A stretch of DNA of 64,000 nucleotides from Meconema thalassinum (GCA_946902985.2 OX336389.2:984248482-984312481), one strand, 5' to 3'; numbered from the stretch's first letter, positions 21,680 to 33,015 are shown. Numbers and translations: made by a program. The notes: a model not told the origin generated them from the sequence alone.

Positions 21680-21885
21680 TGGCGATACCACGGAAACCCA
21701 CTTCTAAAACAGCTCAGGTGGAAATCAAACCTATATCTTCTGAGTTTTGCCTCACGGGACAGAATATACCGCGTTCCAGCCCTCAGACCAGAATGACATT
21801 TCTTAGCAGAGCCGGGAATAGCACCCAGGCCTTCATGGTGACAGCCAAGAATGCTAGCCCCTGACCAGTACGCTCCCTCCCAGGG
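21680..21885 (-). repeat. SINE-B2 copy, minus
   Basis: The inverse of SINE-B2 blocks, including ACCACGGAAACCCACTTCTA, GCCTCACGGGACAGAAT and the head region near 21830-21860 with inverse B box GCCGGGAATAGCACCC. Only the head half remains. Confidence 0.65.
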
Positions 21886-22129
21886 CTGCTGTTTTTGTTT
21901 TGAAGGATGTAAACCAACACGGACGGCCTCGGTCTGATGGCAGCGGTCATGTTACCGGTGGCCTCCAGGGAAGGTGAGCACCCACAGGCTTGTCTTGTGG
22001 CACTCCAATGCGTGTTGACGTCATACTCTGGAATACAAAGAATCGTCTGGTTTCATTGCAGCACTTAGAATATTGTAGATTAGTTCAAAGACTGGTCTTC
22101 TGATAACACCTTGTCGTTAGTAATTCACT

Positions 22130-22450
22130 TTAGGGGCTTGGGACATCTTGGTTAACAGCCCCGTGTACTTGGATGTGTGTTGAACTTGTCTGATAACCTG
22201 TATTTCTGTGCTCACTGTAATAGTGTGTGTACCATTATTAGGGACTGGGGTAGGTGCCCCAGGACATGAAATAAGGCTCTATCCCGCCATTGGCCTGGGA
22301 GGAGTGTGGAAGAACACAGGGAAATATCACACCCAGGATAACCACTGTCAGTACTGGGATTTGAACCTCCGATATGCAGACTTGCTTCAGCTCCCCATCG
22401 CAGTCGTGGTGAGCAATTTAACGCGTGTAGCTAAGCCGCTGGGTATTCCA
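22130..22450 (-). repeat. SINE-J copy
   Basis: The head at the right reads on the minus strand as CAGCGGCTTAGCTACACGCG, with B-box inverse GGGATTTGAACCTCCG near 22362. The tail at the left shares GGGGCTTGGGACATC and CAGCCCCGTGTACTTGG with the SINE-B2 tail. Related copies are at 45495-45715, 52900-53040 and 60222-60520. Confidence 0.7.
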
Positions 22451-22599
22451 TTTTAATAACAGTTTAAGCAGTGCATTGTATGATTTAATTGATAACCGAT
22501 TCACTGCACTTTATAAAGAAGTCTTCTTTCTAAGGAGCAATAAATCCGCAGGACTGGTGACGTGGCGCTCTTAGATGAGGGCATCTGTCTTATCTAGTC

Positions 22600-22970
22600 T
22601 TGGAAATCATATTGAGTCTCCGAATCCAAATGTCCTGGATTTGATTCCTGCCTCTGCCAAGAAATATTAATTCTGACCTTATTGTTGGAACGGGAACACT
22701 CTGCCTCGTGAGGCGAAGAAGAGAAGATATAGGTTTGATTTCCACCTCAGCTGTCTTAGAAGCGGTTTTCCGTTGATTCACTAGTTCTACCCCAGGCAAG
22801 TGCCGGGGTGGTTCCTAACATAAGACCACGACCGCCTCCTTCCCAATCCTAGCGTCAATTACACTACCACAGCCATAACAATGACACAGGTTAAAAGACA
22901 GAGTCCACACACACACCCAAGTATACGAAGCTACACAACTACGATGTCTCAAAGCCCCTAAATGGATCAA
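22600..22970 (+). repeat. SINE-B2 copy, diverged head
   Basis: The B box GGATTTGATTCCTGCC, the block TGTTGGAACGGGAACACTCT and the tail CACACACCCAAGTATACGAA with TCTCAAAGCCCCTAAATGG are present. The head is eroded. Confidence 0.7.
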
Positions 22971-22986
22971 GAACATCTAAGATATG

Positions 22987-23128
22987 GATGTTTCCTGAAG
23001 GAAGGGGTGCCGAGCTGATTCTTTGTCCTGGGCGAAGGAAAATATAGCTTTGTCAGCAGATGTGGACAGATGTTTCCTGAAGGAAGGGTGCCGAGCTGAT
23101 TCTTTGTCCTGGGCGAAGGAAAATATAG
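22987..23128. repeat. 82-bp tandem repeat, left part (interrupted)
   Basis: GATGTTTCCTGAAGGAAGG recurs at 22987 and 23069. The second unit stops at 23128 where the Gypsy element begins and resumes after it at 29935. A third unit starts at 29960. The repeat unit has no recognised function. Confidence 0.85.
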
Positions 23129-23927
23129 TGTTACGTGCCACCCCCCTAGTGGCACTTTTGTTAACTGGATTACGGTGGGTTGAAGCACAACACAGATTGT
23201 TGCTTTAAAGAAATAATTAACTTTATTGCGGCCAGAAAGATACACCACTCAACAGCAAATTCAAGCAATTAGAACCTTACTCCAGTTTCCTCAAGCTCTT
23301 CCTTATGGAGCGCTCTTGCCCCTTTCACTTAGTCATGCAGCTAATCCTCCACTAATGAGACCCGTGTCCTCGCTAGGAATACCTGCACCTCTTCCTTATG
23401 TACACAAACTACAGTTACTTACGATAACCTGCTACACGCTGCCTCGCTGTCCACAAGCTGGGAAACAATGTCACTGGATTTGGTAACTCGCACGGCACTT
23501 CGCCACAATACCTCTGTCGCTCAGTGAAATCACACTCGCTCAAAACACAGGCAGTGCCCTGTATGCTTCTCACTCCCTCGCTGTCAAGAGAGTCAGCTTC
23601 ACTAGGGGTTTCGCAAGTCACGTCACCACACTTCTGTCGCTCAGGATAAACGCTCACAACAGCTCGGGCCATGTTTTGGAGGAAACTCCGTCCCCTCACT
23701 GTTGAGGCCGCTTATATAGCAAGCTGGTGACTCAATGAATTCTAGAATCGTCCAGGATACACGGCTTCTCGAGATTTCCGTCTCTGGCTGGGTCACGAAT
23801 ATTCTGGACCATCCCTTTCACTTCGCAGCCCATTGCGTAAGGCGCACGTAGTACACTGAGGCAGGGTACAGCCCGGGCCAGCTGTGACGTAACCGGCGAG
23901 GCGACGAAACAACTCACAGCCGTAACA
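23129..23927 (-). repeat. 3' LTR of the Gypsy element
   Basis: In element orientation this is the downstream LTR. A TATA-like block (TATATAAG on the minus strand, near plus 23711-23718) and AATAAA (plus 23222-23227) are present, as expected for U3 and R/U5. Confidence 0.95.
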
Positions 23928-23939
23928 CCACCCCCTTCC
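23928..23939 (-). other. polypurine tract of the Gypsy element
   Basis: Minus-strand GGAAGGGGGTGG lies directly next to the TG start of the 3' LTR. This is the normal position of the primer for plus-strand synthesis. One T interrupts the purines. Confidence 0.85.
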
Positions 23940-23959
23940 AAAAAGGCTGATCGTCCCGA

Positions 23960-26900
23960 TCAATATTGGTCCGTCTGTGTCCCTCCGTAGGCTGCCAGGC
24001 GATCTCGATGCACGATCTTCATCCTCACCCTCGGGCTCCGGTGGATCCTGTAGACGACATCGTTGAGCCGTTTCACGACTCGGTACGGGCCCTCCCAGGA
24101 CGTCTGCACTTTGGGTGACAGGCCTTTCTTCCGTAATGGGTTGAAGAGCCAGACCAGGTCGTCCTCGTGGAATCCGCCGGCATCCGTCTGCTGGTCGTAT
24201 CGGGTCTTCATTCGGTCGGTCTCGATCCGCAGTTTCCTCCTCGCGAACGCGTGCACGTCCTCCAGTTGGTCGACCAGTTCTTGACAATACTGGCTTACCG
24301 GGACCGGACCATTCCCAGGTCGGCCGAAGGCAAGATCGACTGGTAGACGGAGTTCCCTCCCAAACATCGCCCGGGCTGGTTTGCACCCGGTGGCTTCATG
24401 CACGGCGGCGCGGTAGGCCAGGAGAAATAGAGGAAGATGTCTGTCCCAATCCCTCTGGTGCTCGCTGACGACTATTCGGAGATGGTTCTCGATGGTGCGA
24501 TTGAATCGCTCTACCATCCCGTCGGACTGAGGGTGTAGCGGCGTTGTTCTTGTCTTCCGGATTCCCAGCAGCTGGCATAGGTTCTGGCACACCTGCGACT
24601 CGAAGTTCCTCCCTTGGTCGGAGTGCAGCTGCAGGGGTACACCGTACCGGCTGACGAATTCCTTCACCAGGGTCTCTGCGATCGTCGCGGCTTCTTGGTT
24701 AGGGAGCGCATACGCCTCCTGCCATTTGGTGAAGTAGTCGCTGACGACTAATATGTAGCGGTTCTCTGCCTCGCTTAACGGGAATGGCCCAGCAACATCG
24801 ATGGCCACTCTCTCCATGGGGCTGCCCACGTTGTAGGTCTCCAGTGGACCCCGTCGTCTTCGTCCTGGGCCCCTGCTGGCTGCGCAATCGTGGCAACTCG
24901 CGCAGTGGTTCTCCACGTCTGTTCGGCACCCGATCCAGTAGAACCGCTCTCTCAGCTTCTCCAGGGTCTTCTTTATCCCTAAGTGTCCACCAGATGATCC
25001 TCCATGGACTTCCTTCAGGACTTCCTCCGTCATAGCCTTTGGAACGACGACTTGTTCTCGAGATGTCTTCCCGTCGGTGCTCTCCCAGGTACGGCAGATG
25101 AGGCCATCCCTTACAATCAGCGAGTCCCACTGCGCCCAGTAGGACTTAAACTTTGGGCTGCAGTCACTCACAATGTCCCACCCGGGTCTGGGGACACAAG
25201 CCCTCTTCCATTCGGCTATCAGTTCCAGGTCATCATCTTCTGCTTGTGCCCGCGTGAAAGATTCGCGGCTCCAGCTCCCTTGAAGTTCCACAGTAGTCCT
25301 TCGGCACTGTATCCCGGTGTTCTCCTCCCTTCTAGTACAGAAGGTGCAGTCTTCGGGGCACGGTCTTCGTGACAGAGCGTCGGCATTAGAATGCAGTTGG
25401 CCTTTCCTGTGCTGGATCTCAAAGTTGTAGTGTTGAAGCCTCTCTAACCACCGCGCGAGTTGACCCTCGGGCTGCTTGAAGTTCAGGAGCCACCGCAGGG
25501 ATGCATGGTCGGTCCTGATGAGAAATTCTTGCCCGTACATGTACTTGTGGAAGTGTTCAATGGTCTTCACGATGGCGAGCAGTTCCTTCCTGGTGGCGCA
25601 GTAGTTCCTCTCTGGCTTTGACAAGGCTTTGCTGAAGTAGGCCACTACTCTCTCCTCGCCGTCCACTATTTGCGACAGGATTCCCCCTATACCAAAGTCG
25701 CTGGCATCGGTATCGACGATGAACCTTGTTCCAGGTCTGGGGTAGGCCAGAATAGGTGCGGTGCACAGAGCCTGCTTGAGTTGTTCGAAGGCACCGTGCC
25801 ATTCTGCTGTCCACGTGAAGAGTTGGTCCTTCTCAGTCAGTCGATGCAGTGGTTTGACGATGTCGGCAAATCCTCTCACGAAGCGACGGTAATGGGTGCA
25901 GAGTCCCAGGAAGCTTCGTAGTTGGGACTTGTCCTTCGGAACTGGCCACTCCCTCACATCTGCGGTCTTCTAAGAGTCGGTGCGCACCCCTTCCTCGGAG
26001 ACGATATGCCCAAGGTACTGGACCTGCTTCTGGAAGAGCTGACACTTCTTGGGGCTCAACTTCAGCTGGGCAGCCCGTAGCTTCATCAAGATCTCCTTCA
26101 GGTTGCTGTAGTGATCCTCGAAGCTTTTTCCCAGAACGATGACGTCGTCTAAGTAGACCAGGCAGGTCTTCCAGTGTAGTCCCCTCAGAATGGACTCCAT
26201 TAGCCTTTCGAAGGTCGCAGGGGCGTTGCACAGACCGAATGGCATGACGGTGAACTGCCAGAGCCCGCTGCCCACAGAGAACGCAGTTTTATCGCGGTCC
26301 TTAGGGTGGACCTCCACCTGCCAGTAGCCACTCTTCAAATCCAAGGTGGAGAACCATCTTGACCCTGATATGGTGTCCAGGGTGTCGTCGATCCGGGGTA
26401 GAGGGTAGCTGTCCTTCTTCGTGACGTCATTCACCCGCCTGTAATCCACGCAGAACCTGGTGGAACCGTCCTTCTTCTTCACTAGCACGACCGGAGAACT
26501 CCAAGGACTATGTGATGGCTCGATCACTCCTTGCTCCCTCATCTCTTCTACCATCCGGTCGACTTCGGCTTGCTTGGCGAGTGGAACACGTCGGAATTGG
26601 GCCCTAATCGGGGCGCTGGCCCCAACGTCGATTCTGTGCTGGACCAAGCTTGTCCTGCCGAAGTCTTTGCTCCCCACGGAGAAGACATCCTGGAATTCGC
26701 GTAACAGGTCCTGAAGTTGGCGTGATTGCTCCTCGTCTAGCTGGTCCTGGATCCTTGGTACAGCTTCTGTAGTTCTTCTGGCAGTGCGTGTCTTCTTCGG
26801 TTGTCCGTCTGCAGGTGTCCGTCCGTCGTATCTGTGATGCGGGCAATCCAGGTAACGGGCTCGCAGACTCCTAGGTTGGTGTTCCGGTGAACAGTAATGT

Positions 26901-27635
26901 CGTAGTCGTTCAGGTTGGACAGGCAGAGACGTCGTGTTGATGAGGGTCTTGGCAACTAGCAATCCTTTTGTCTGGATGTCCTCATATTTTGGCTCGATGA
27001 TAGCCGCCACTCCCTCAGCAGTTCCGTCGACAATTACGGAAGCGCTGACTTCCGTCCTGGCGGGAACGATGACGTCCTCTCTCAGCCTTACTCGTCGTGC
27101 GGTGACGGCCTCGTGTGCTGGTTGTAAAACAAGTTCCCCACCTCCGAAGTGCAGAGTGTTGGTACTCAGGTCCAAGATGATGTTGTTCTGGTCCCGGAAG
27201 TCCAGTCCGATGATCACTTCGTTTGATACATCAGCCACGAGCACTGCATGCTTCACCGCCCGTCGACCAATGACGAACTCCATAGATGCTTCGCCATGTA
27301 ACGGTGCGGTCTCTCCAGTCGCGGTTATAAGCTGGAGGTTCCTTTGCGTGGGTTGCACTCTCCACTTCGGGATTACGGTGGGATTGACGATGGTCCTCGA
27401 CGCTCCCGTGTCGATCAGCATGGGCCAGCTCACTCCGTTGACGACTCCGTCGACCATCAGGCTGCTATAATCCCTCCGTAACTGCGTCACACGAACTTGG
27501 ACTGCCGGGGCTTGACGACTGTCACAAGACAACCTTTGCCCCCCAAGGCTGGCTGATACTAGCTTTCCTGGGCCGCGCGGTTTCCCTACGACTGACTGCC
27601 CTGACGGAAACCCTTGGCGGCGGCGATCACCGCAG
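23960..27635 (-). pseudogene. Gypsy pol: protease, RT, RNase H, integrase
   Basis: The frame is open from the gag frameshift near 27640 to a stop at 25970-25972, and again to 23960 in the same frame. Visible are a protease motif IDTGAS (near 27400-27418), RT with FCVDYRRVND and YLDD (26144-26155), RNase H with DTDASDFGIGG (near 25710), an integrase zinc region with paired His and Cys near 24900-25010, the integrase core (Asp in VAIDVAGPF, Asp in LHSDQGRNF, Glu in GMVERFN), and a C-terminal GPYRVV block. In the family it matures the proteins, copies RNA to DNA and inserts it. The single TAG stop lies between RT and RNase H and blocks the full product. Confidence 0.9.
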
Positions 27636-29027
27636 TCCTTGGCTCAGGTGGCCTCTCTTATGGCAGGTCCAGCAGGTCGGTAGTCCTCTTCCGGGCCGCC
27701 TCTCCGGATGTCCTTCGGCTACGTTTTTGTTGGTGGTACTGCGACTCTTGAAGAACCGGCCTAGCGCCTCCATCAGTTCATCGGCCAGGGGCTTGGTCTT
27801 GACGGCTTTGGCTGGTTCGTCGACGTCCACCTGACGCACCCGAGCGCGCATTCTAGATGCCTGTTTCGCCGTCTCGAACTCAAGTGCGTGGCTCAGCGCA
27901 TCTGCCAGGGTCTTATTGCGCGCGAGTCGCAGCGCCCGTTGAGTGTCCGAGTCCCGTAGCCCGTCGGTGAAGTTCTGCGTCGCAATCTGTTCCAGAAAGT
28001 CGGCCGGCGCTGTTGGATAGGCGAGCCTTACGAGGCGTGCGATGTCCATCTCGAACTCCTGCAGGGTTTCCGCGTTCTTTTGTACCCGGGTCCGGAGCTG
28101 CATCTGGTAGGCCTGCTGAAGATGGCTATCTCCATATCGGGACTCCATATGGACGATTAGTGAAGCGTAGTCCTGGGATCCAGTCGGGATGGCCTGAAGG
28201 ACGTTAAGGGCGTCCCCTCTCAGGGCTACAATGAGAGCTGTAGCCTTTTCTGTGTTGTTCCAGTTATTTATGGAACAGGCTGCCTCGAACTGACGTAAAT
28301 AGGTGCTCCACGGGACCTTTCCGTCGAAGGTTGGGGGCGTCACTCTGCTCTGTCCCGTTTCTGATATTCCCGGTGTAAATGTGGGCGGGCGTCGGCGCAG
28401 ATCGGCAACTTCCTCTTGACGAGCGTTGAATCTCGCTTCCATCCCCGTCGACGGGCGTTGGTTCAGCTCAGCAATTTCCTTTTGTAAAGCGTTGAATTTC
28501 TCTTCCACCCCCGTCAGTGGGCGTTGGCGCAGCTCGGCAACTTCCTTTTGTAAGGCGTTGAACTTCTTTTCTACTGCTGTGACTTCCTCACGTAGGCCCT
28601 GGCAGACGGTGTTGACTTCCTGACGCAGACCCTGTTCCAATTTCTTTTGACTTTCCTGTAAGTTCGTCAGCAGACACTCTTCCAGATTTTTCTGGCCATC
28701 CAGAAATTTGGCGGTTAGGTCCTCTGCTAGCTTATTCTGACTGTCTTCTAATTTGGAAGTTAGGCCCTCGGCTAAATTTTTCTGGCTGTCTTCCATCTTC
28801 TTCAGGTCCTCCGCTAACTTATTTTGACTGTCTTCCATCTTCTTCTGGCCGTCTTCTAGTTTGGCAGTTAGGTCCTTGGTTAAATTCTTCTGGCCGTCCT
28901 CCATCTTCTTCTGGCCGTCTTCCATCTTCTTCTGGCCGGCCTCCATTTTGGTTTCCATGCCACTTAACTTCTCTAGCAATGCTGCCAATTGCGCCTCCAT
29001 TTTAGTTGTTTGTCTTGTAAAGGGCAT
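27627..29027 (-). pseudogene. Gypsy gag-like protein with long coiled coil
   Basis: About 466 residues from the ATG at 29027. Residues about 20-130 are a charged repeat (GQKKMED, SQNKLAEDL, SQKNLAEGL and variants), predicted coiled coil. A capsid-like region follows (block FDGKVPWSTYLRQFEAAC), and the protein ends at a zinc knuckle whose first residues CWTCHKRGHL are intact. A one-base change near 27635-27642 shifts the frame before the last Cys, giving an early stop; downstream the pol frame is open without a gap. This suggests one continuous gag-pol frame in the ancestor. Gag builds the particle and binds element RNA. Confidence 0.85.
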
Positions 29028-29119
29028 GCACTCACAGGAAAATTAGAGAAAATGACCTTCTCGGGTTTTGAAACCAGGACCGTCAGGTGTTGTGCTTGTG
29101 CTTGAGTTCGTAATTCGGC

Positions 29120-29130
29120 TTCTGACACCA
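29120..29130 (-). other. tRNA primer-binding site of the Gypsy element
   Basis: On the minus strand, two bases inside the 5' LTR, the sequence is TGGTGTCAGAAG. It begins TGG, complementary to a tRNA CCA end. A tRNA-Leu type primer would fit the GACACCA end, but I infer this from memory of tRNA acceptor stems. Confidence 0.7.
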
Positions 29131-29132
29131 GT

Positions 29133-29934
29133 TGTTACGTGCCACCCCCTAGTGGCACTTTTGTTAACTGGATTACGGTGGGTTGAAGCACAACACAGAT
29201 TGTTGCTTTAAAGAAATAATTAACTTTATTGCGGCCAGAAAGATACACCACTCAACAGGAAATACAAGCTATTAGAACCTTACTCCAGTTTCCTCAAGTC
29301 TCTTCCTTATGGAGCGCTCTTACCCCTTTCACTTAGTCATGCAGCTAATTCTCCACTATTGAGACCCGTGTCCTCGCTAGGAATACCTGCACCTCTTCCT
29401 TATGTACACAAACTACAGTTACTTACGATAACCTTCTACACGCTGCTTCACTGTCCACAAGCTGGGAAACAATGTCACTGGATTTCGTAACTCGCACGGC
29501 ACTTCGCCACAATACCTCTGTCGCTCAGTGAAATCACACTCGCTCAAAACACAGGCAGTCCCCTGTATGCTTCTCACTCCCTCGCTGTCAAGAGAGTCAG
29601 CTTCACTAGGGGTTTCGCAAGTCACGTCACCACACTTCTGTCGCTCAGGATAAACGCTCGCACTAGCTCGAAAAACACACTGTCCTCAAAAACTCCGTCC
29701 CCTCACTGTTGAGCCCGCTTATATAGCAAGCTGGTGACTCAATGATTTCTAGAATCGTCCAGGATACACGGCTTCTCGAGATTTCCGTCACTGGCTGGGT
29801 CACGAATATTCTGGACCATCCCTTTCACTTCGCAGCCCGTTGCGTAAGGCGCACGTAGTACACTGAGGCAGAGCACAGCCCGGGCCAGCTGTGACGCAAC
29901 CGGCGAGGCGACGAAACAACTCACAGCTGTAACA
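29133..29934 (-). repeat. 5' LTR of the Gypsy element
   Basis: The upstream LTR in element orientation. It has the same TATA-like block (near 29723-29730) and AATAAA on the minus strand (29225-29230) as the other LTR. It differs in one block at about 29659-29692, where the partner carries unrelated bases. Confidence 0.95.
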
Positions 29935-30014
29935 ATAGCTTTGTCAGCAGATGTGGACAGATATTTCCTGAAAGAAGGGTGCCGAGCTGAATCTTTGTCC
30001 CGGGTGAAGGAAAG
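29935..30014. repeat. 82-bp tandem repeat, right part
   Basis: Starts with the ATAG duplication, completes the interrupted unit (CTTTGTCAGCAGATGTGGAC) and continues with a third unit from 29960, more diverged (GATATTTCCTGAAAGAAGG). Confidence 0.8.
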
Positions 30015-30172
30015 TTAGTTAAGGCCTCAAATGGATTTATGATATATTTTTGACATGGAGACAAAAATTTGCGAGAATGCTGAATGATTGTAGAAGTTAC
30101 AATAGGGGATGCACTACCTGTGGAATATTTAGAGTGCGGTGCTCTAACAAATGTTACCCATACTCTAGGCCA

Positions 30173-30577
30173 GGGGATCTTAGCCGGTGGGTGGCGACCC
30201 CCTGGGGAGGGGGTGTATTGGGGGATCGCGAGATATGGAGAAAATCATTGCTGTAGTTTTTCATAAAAAAAGAATACAGTCACATTGTACCTAACTTTTA
30301 CGTTTCTTTTATTCTATTAATGAGAAGCTTGAGCTTGTTTGGAATTAACCGATATTTGAATGTCTGGAATGATTTTTGTAACACACAAAACAATGTCATT
30401 TTCCAGTGTCAAACGATTTCTTGATTTGGTTTTTAAATTCACCATTAAGGAGAATCCTTGTTCACATTTGTAAGATGTAATTTTTAACGCTGTTATGGAC
30501 AGTTCTGGATATTCCTTTTTAATACTTATCCAAAATTTGTCGCCACAAGCATTGTTAATAGTTAGTTTCTCTGACTG
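30173..30577 (-). mobile_element. hAT-family fragment with one terminal repeat
   Basis: The left end CAGGGGATCTTAGCCGG with GGGTGGCGACCCCC resembles hAT termini. A minus-strand transposase C terminus follows. The right side is cut by the fold-back half element at 30582, so the other terminal repeat is missing. Confidence 0.65.
30317..30577 (-). pseudogene. hAT transposase C-terminal dimerisation region
   Basis: The frame is open for 86 codons from 30577 to a TAA at 30317-30319 but has no start codon. The block ISIKKEYPELSITALK, then CEQGFSLMVNLKTKSRNRL, matches the hAT dimerisation region of the ZBED/SCAND3 type in insects. A short tail ending KQAQASH follows. This region assembles transposase multimers. 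No catalytic part is present, so it is a relic. Confidence 0.75.
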
Positions 30578-30581
30578 ATCA

Positions 30582-31132
30582 CTGTACAGCTTTCACCGGA
30601 GCGGCTAATTGGTGAACCATGTCTTAATTCCCCGTACAAATACAAACCGATATAAAATAAGTGAATTAATTCACGTATTTCACAATCATACAGCATACCT
30701 TTTTGTTGTATAAGGATTACAACGCGACCAAGAACTACATTTTCCAACCACCCCGAGCTGAGAAAAAGTTACCTTACATAAATAATAAGAACTTTGTTTC
30801 TTGGACACACAAAATTTTGAAATTAATAAACCAGTTATACAGCATTCCAATGTATATTGTGTTAACATTTGGATTCGATCTGATGACGGGTTTGTGAGAT
30901 AATAATTCTTAAATGTGACGCATGGTTGAAACACGCTTAAAACGGGCACTTTTTGTGTTCCAACTGCGATTTTAAAAAATATATAAATTAAACATATCAA
31001 ACCTACATGATCTAACGTAAAATAAAACGACGAAAATGATGATGATATTGGATTTTATGTAGGCCTAGGTCTATTGGTTACTTCACAAACAACCTTCAAA
31101 CTCGAGTACACATAATAGTTTGGTCGACAGTA
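30582..31132. mobile_element. single arm of the fold-back element
   Basis: Matches the right arm of 15085-16250 (blocks CTTTCACCGGAGCGGCTAA, CAAATACAAACCGATATAAA, GATGACGGGTTTGTGAGATA) and ends in the same TTTGGTCGACAG. The left arm is missing, so it starts at the old centre. Confidence 0.85.
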
Positions 31133-31279
31133 GGTGAGAAGTTGAAAGGTGGAGGTTTGAAACATAAAAGTTTACAAAACGTTTTTTTTAAATGTCTGAG
31201 CAAAGAGAAAATGTATAAGTGCAAACGAAAACGCAGAATAACTCGAAAAAAGGATTCCCAATTAAAATATTTTTATATT

Positions 31280-31880
31280 TAACTTTTAATAACCTAGGGG
31301 ACTTCTGGTACTTACGAAGCAAAATAACCAGTGATTACAGAGCAAAGAGGATATACATAGTTAGTAGGTTCAGGCAAGGAAAGCATTTCTACAGAAAAGA
31401 AATAATTTATTGACATCAAATATAGATTTAGGTATTGGGGAGTTTATTTAGAAAGCCGTAGTGTGGAGCGTGGCACTCTATGAAAGTGAAACTTGGACTC
31501 TTGGCGCAGCAGAAAAGAGGAGAAGTGAAGCATTTGAAATGTGGTGTTACAGGAGATTGAAGAAGATCAGATGGGTAGATAGAGTAACAAATGAAGAGGT
31601 ATTACGACGAGTGGGAGAGGAGAGATGTTTCTGGCGGCTGCTAATGAAGATATATGTTGGAAGGACACATACTAAGACACCCAGGGTTAGCCAACTTAGT
31701 TATGGAAGAAAGGCTTGAGGACAAGAACTGATGGGTTAGACCAGGGTTAAAATATGCTACACAGATTGCCTCAGATGTAGGATGAGGTAGCTATGTAGAA
31801 ATGAAACGATTAGGGGAGGACAGGGAGACGTGGAGGGCTGCATCAAACCAGTCAAAAACGGAAAACTCAAACAACAATAT
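31280..31880 (+). mobile_element. LINE 3' fragment, same family as 11264-14228
   Basis: Plus-strand reverse transcriptase C terminus: YESETWTLGAAEKR, MWCYRRLKKIRWVDRV and EEVLRRVGEERCFWRLL are readable. It continues through frameshifts to a CAA-rich tail. It is 5'-truncated, as is usual for LINE copies. Confidence 0.85.
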
Positions 31881-31884
31881 TGTT

Positions 31885-32380
31885 AAGTGAAATCCTCCCT
31901 GCAACGGAAACAATTCCCAGTTCGTTGGAATTCCGTTATAAGCAGGCTTTTCTGTAATACCATATGTTATTTGCTATGTGAAACTAACCACATCCTATCA
32001 ATCTCATTCAGATCCCTGCGAGTTGTTTATTTAGTCTTTGAAGCGAAACTAACTTGGACAATGCTCTTATTGTGAGTGGAAATGAGTGTGCAGGAACATT
32101 TACACGGTGCCAATCAGGCGTGCGAATAGCATAGAGACGTCATGACCTGGCCAGGAAACAGGCGAGTTGACAGTGCTCGTTTTCTTCTTCTCTGTTTTAC
32201 GACACAATCGCATTCTTATTCTTACAGTCTATTGGTGTAGGGCGTCACGGGCAGGAGAAGAATCTTCAACATGCCATTTCGGGTTGTTAAGCAGTGTTAA
32301 ACGTTTCTTGATATCCGACGTCAACCAGAAATTATTAGAATCTGTTCCCGGATCATGTTGTTTCGAGAATAGCCCAATAG
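31885..32380. other. no feature recognised
   Basis: No repeat match or convincing reading frame. A 124-codon frame at 32167-32541 overlaps the mariner-like element and looks like chance. Confidence 0.4.
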
Positions 32381-32385
32381 CATAT

Positions 32386-33015
32386 ACAGGGTGTTTCAGA
32401 CAGAGCTGCGCTGAGCACATGGTCATGGGATACAAGAGGTCGCCGGAGCCATCCAAAGGTGCTGTGGACGTAAACATGGACGGCCCGATTCCATGGCCTG
32501 CGACCTATACTCACTTGATTATTTCCTATGGGGATATCTGAAATCGCTAGTGAATGAGACCCCCGTAGACATATATACAGACATTGACTTGCTTGCCTGG
32601 ATATTTGCTGCATGTGATGTGATACGCAGCACGACCGGGATCTGCGAAGAGTGCGGCAGAATCCCCCACATAATTGCCATGCATGTATCGAGGTAGGTTA
32701 CCGTCATGATGAGCAACTTTCATGAGTTTGTACACACTGATGCATTAACTCTCGTCCTTTCTTGGCATGGTCGTCAGTTACAGTGCTACCTGTGCATTAA
32801 TGTACACATTTACTGTAAATAAACAAAATAGGAACAAAAATAACAATAACCTTATTTGTGTTACCCACGTTTAAACCAGTGTATACATTTACTGTCAACA
32901 AATATAACTAACTACTCACGACACCACAGACGTGATACACATGTTTACGTCCATAGCACCTTTACGTGGCTTTGGAGACCAGGCGTTCCCTATGAAGATG
33001 TGCTGTGTGGCGGCC
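32386..33015 (+). mobile_element. mariner-like element remnant
   Basis: The left end is TACAGGGTGTTTCAGA. Sub-terminal inverted blocks pair 32400-32475 (AAAGGTGCTGTGGACGTAAA) with 32937-33015 (TTTACGTCCATAGCACCTTT). Between them a plus-strand remnant reads SLDYFLWGYLKSLV, then TPVD and IFAACDVIR, the C-terminal end of a mariner-type transposase with the third catalytic Asp. The N-terminal and first catalytic parts are deleted. The right terminus is not visible. Confidence 0.7.

Larger units (their letters stand above)
23129..29934 (-). mobile_element. Ty3/Gypsy LTR retrotransposon, full length, inactive
   Basis: Two LTRs of about 800 bp (23129-23927 and 29133-29934) start TG and end CA. The 4-bp duplication ATAG lies at 23125-23128 and 29935-29938. 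Coding order on the minus strand is gag, protease, reverse transcriptase, RNase H, integrase, the Ty3/Gypsy order. There is no envelope gene: integrase is followed within about 30 bp by the polypurine tract. One frameshift in gag and one stop in pol break the coding region. The LTRs differ at roughly 20 scattered sites plus one patch, so it is not a very recent insertion. Confidence 0.95.

Noticed and set aside
24063..27470. Plus-strand frames across the Gypsy pol region
   Set aside because: They are antisense shadows of pol. The domain motifs are all on the minus strand.
23129..29934. Endogenous retrovirus with envelope
   Set aside because: No coding room exists between integrase and the polypurine tract, so it is an LTR retrotransposon without env.
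32167..32541. 124-codon frame as a host gene
   Set aside because: It runs into the mariner-like element in another frame and has no recognisable domain.
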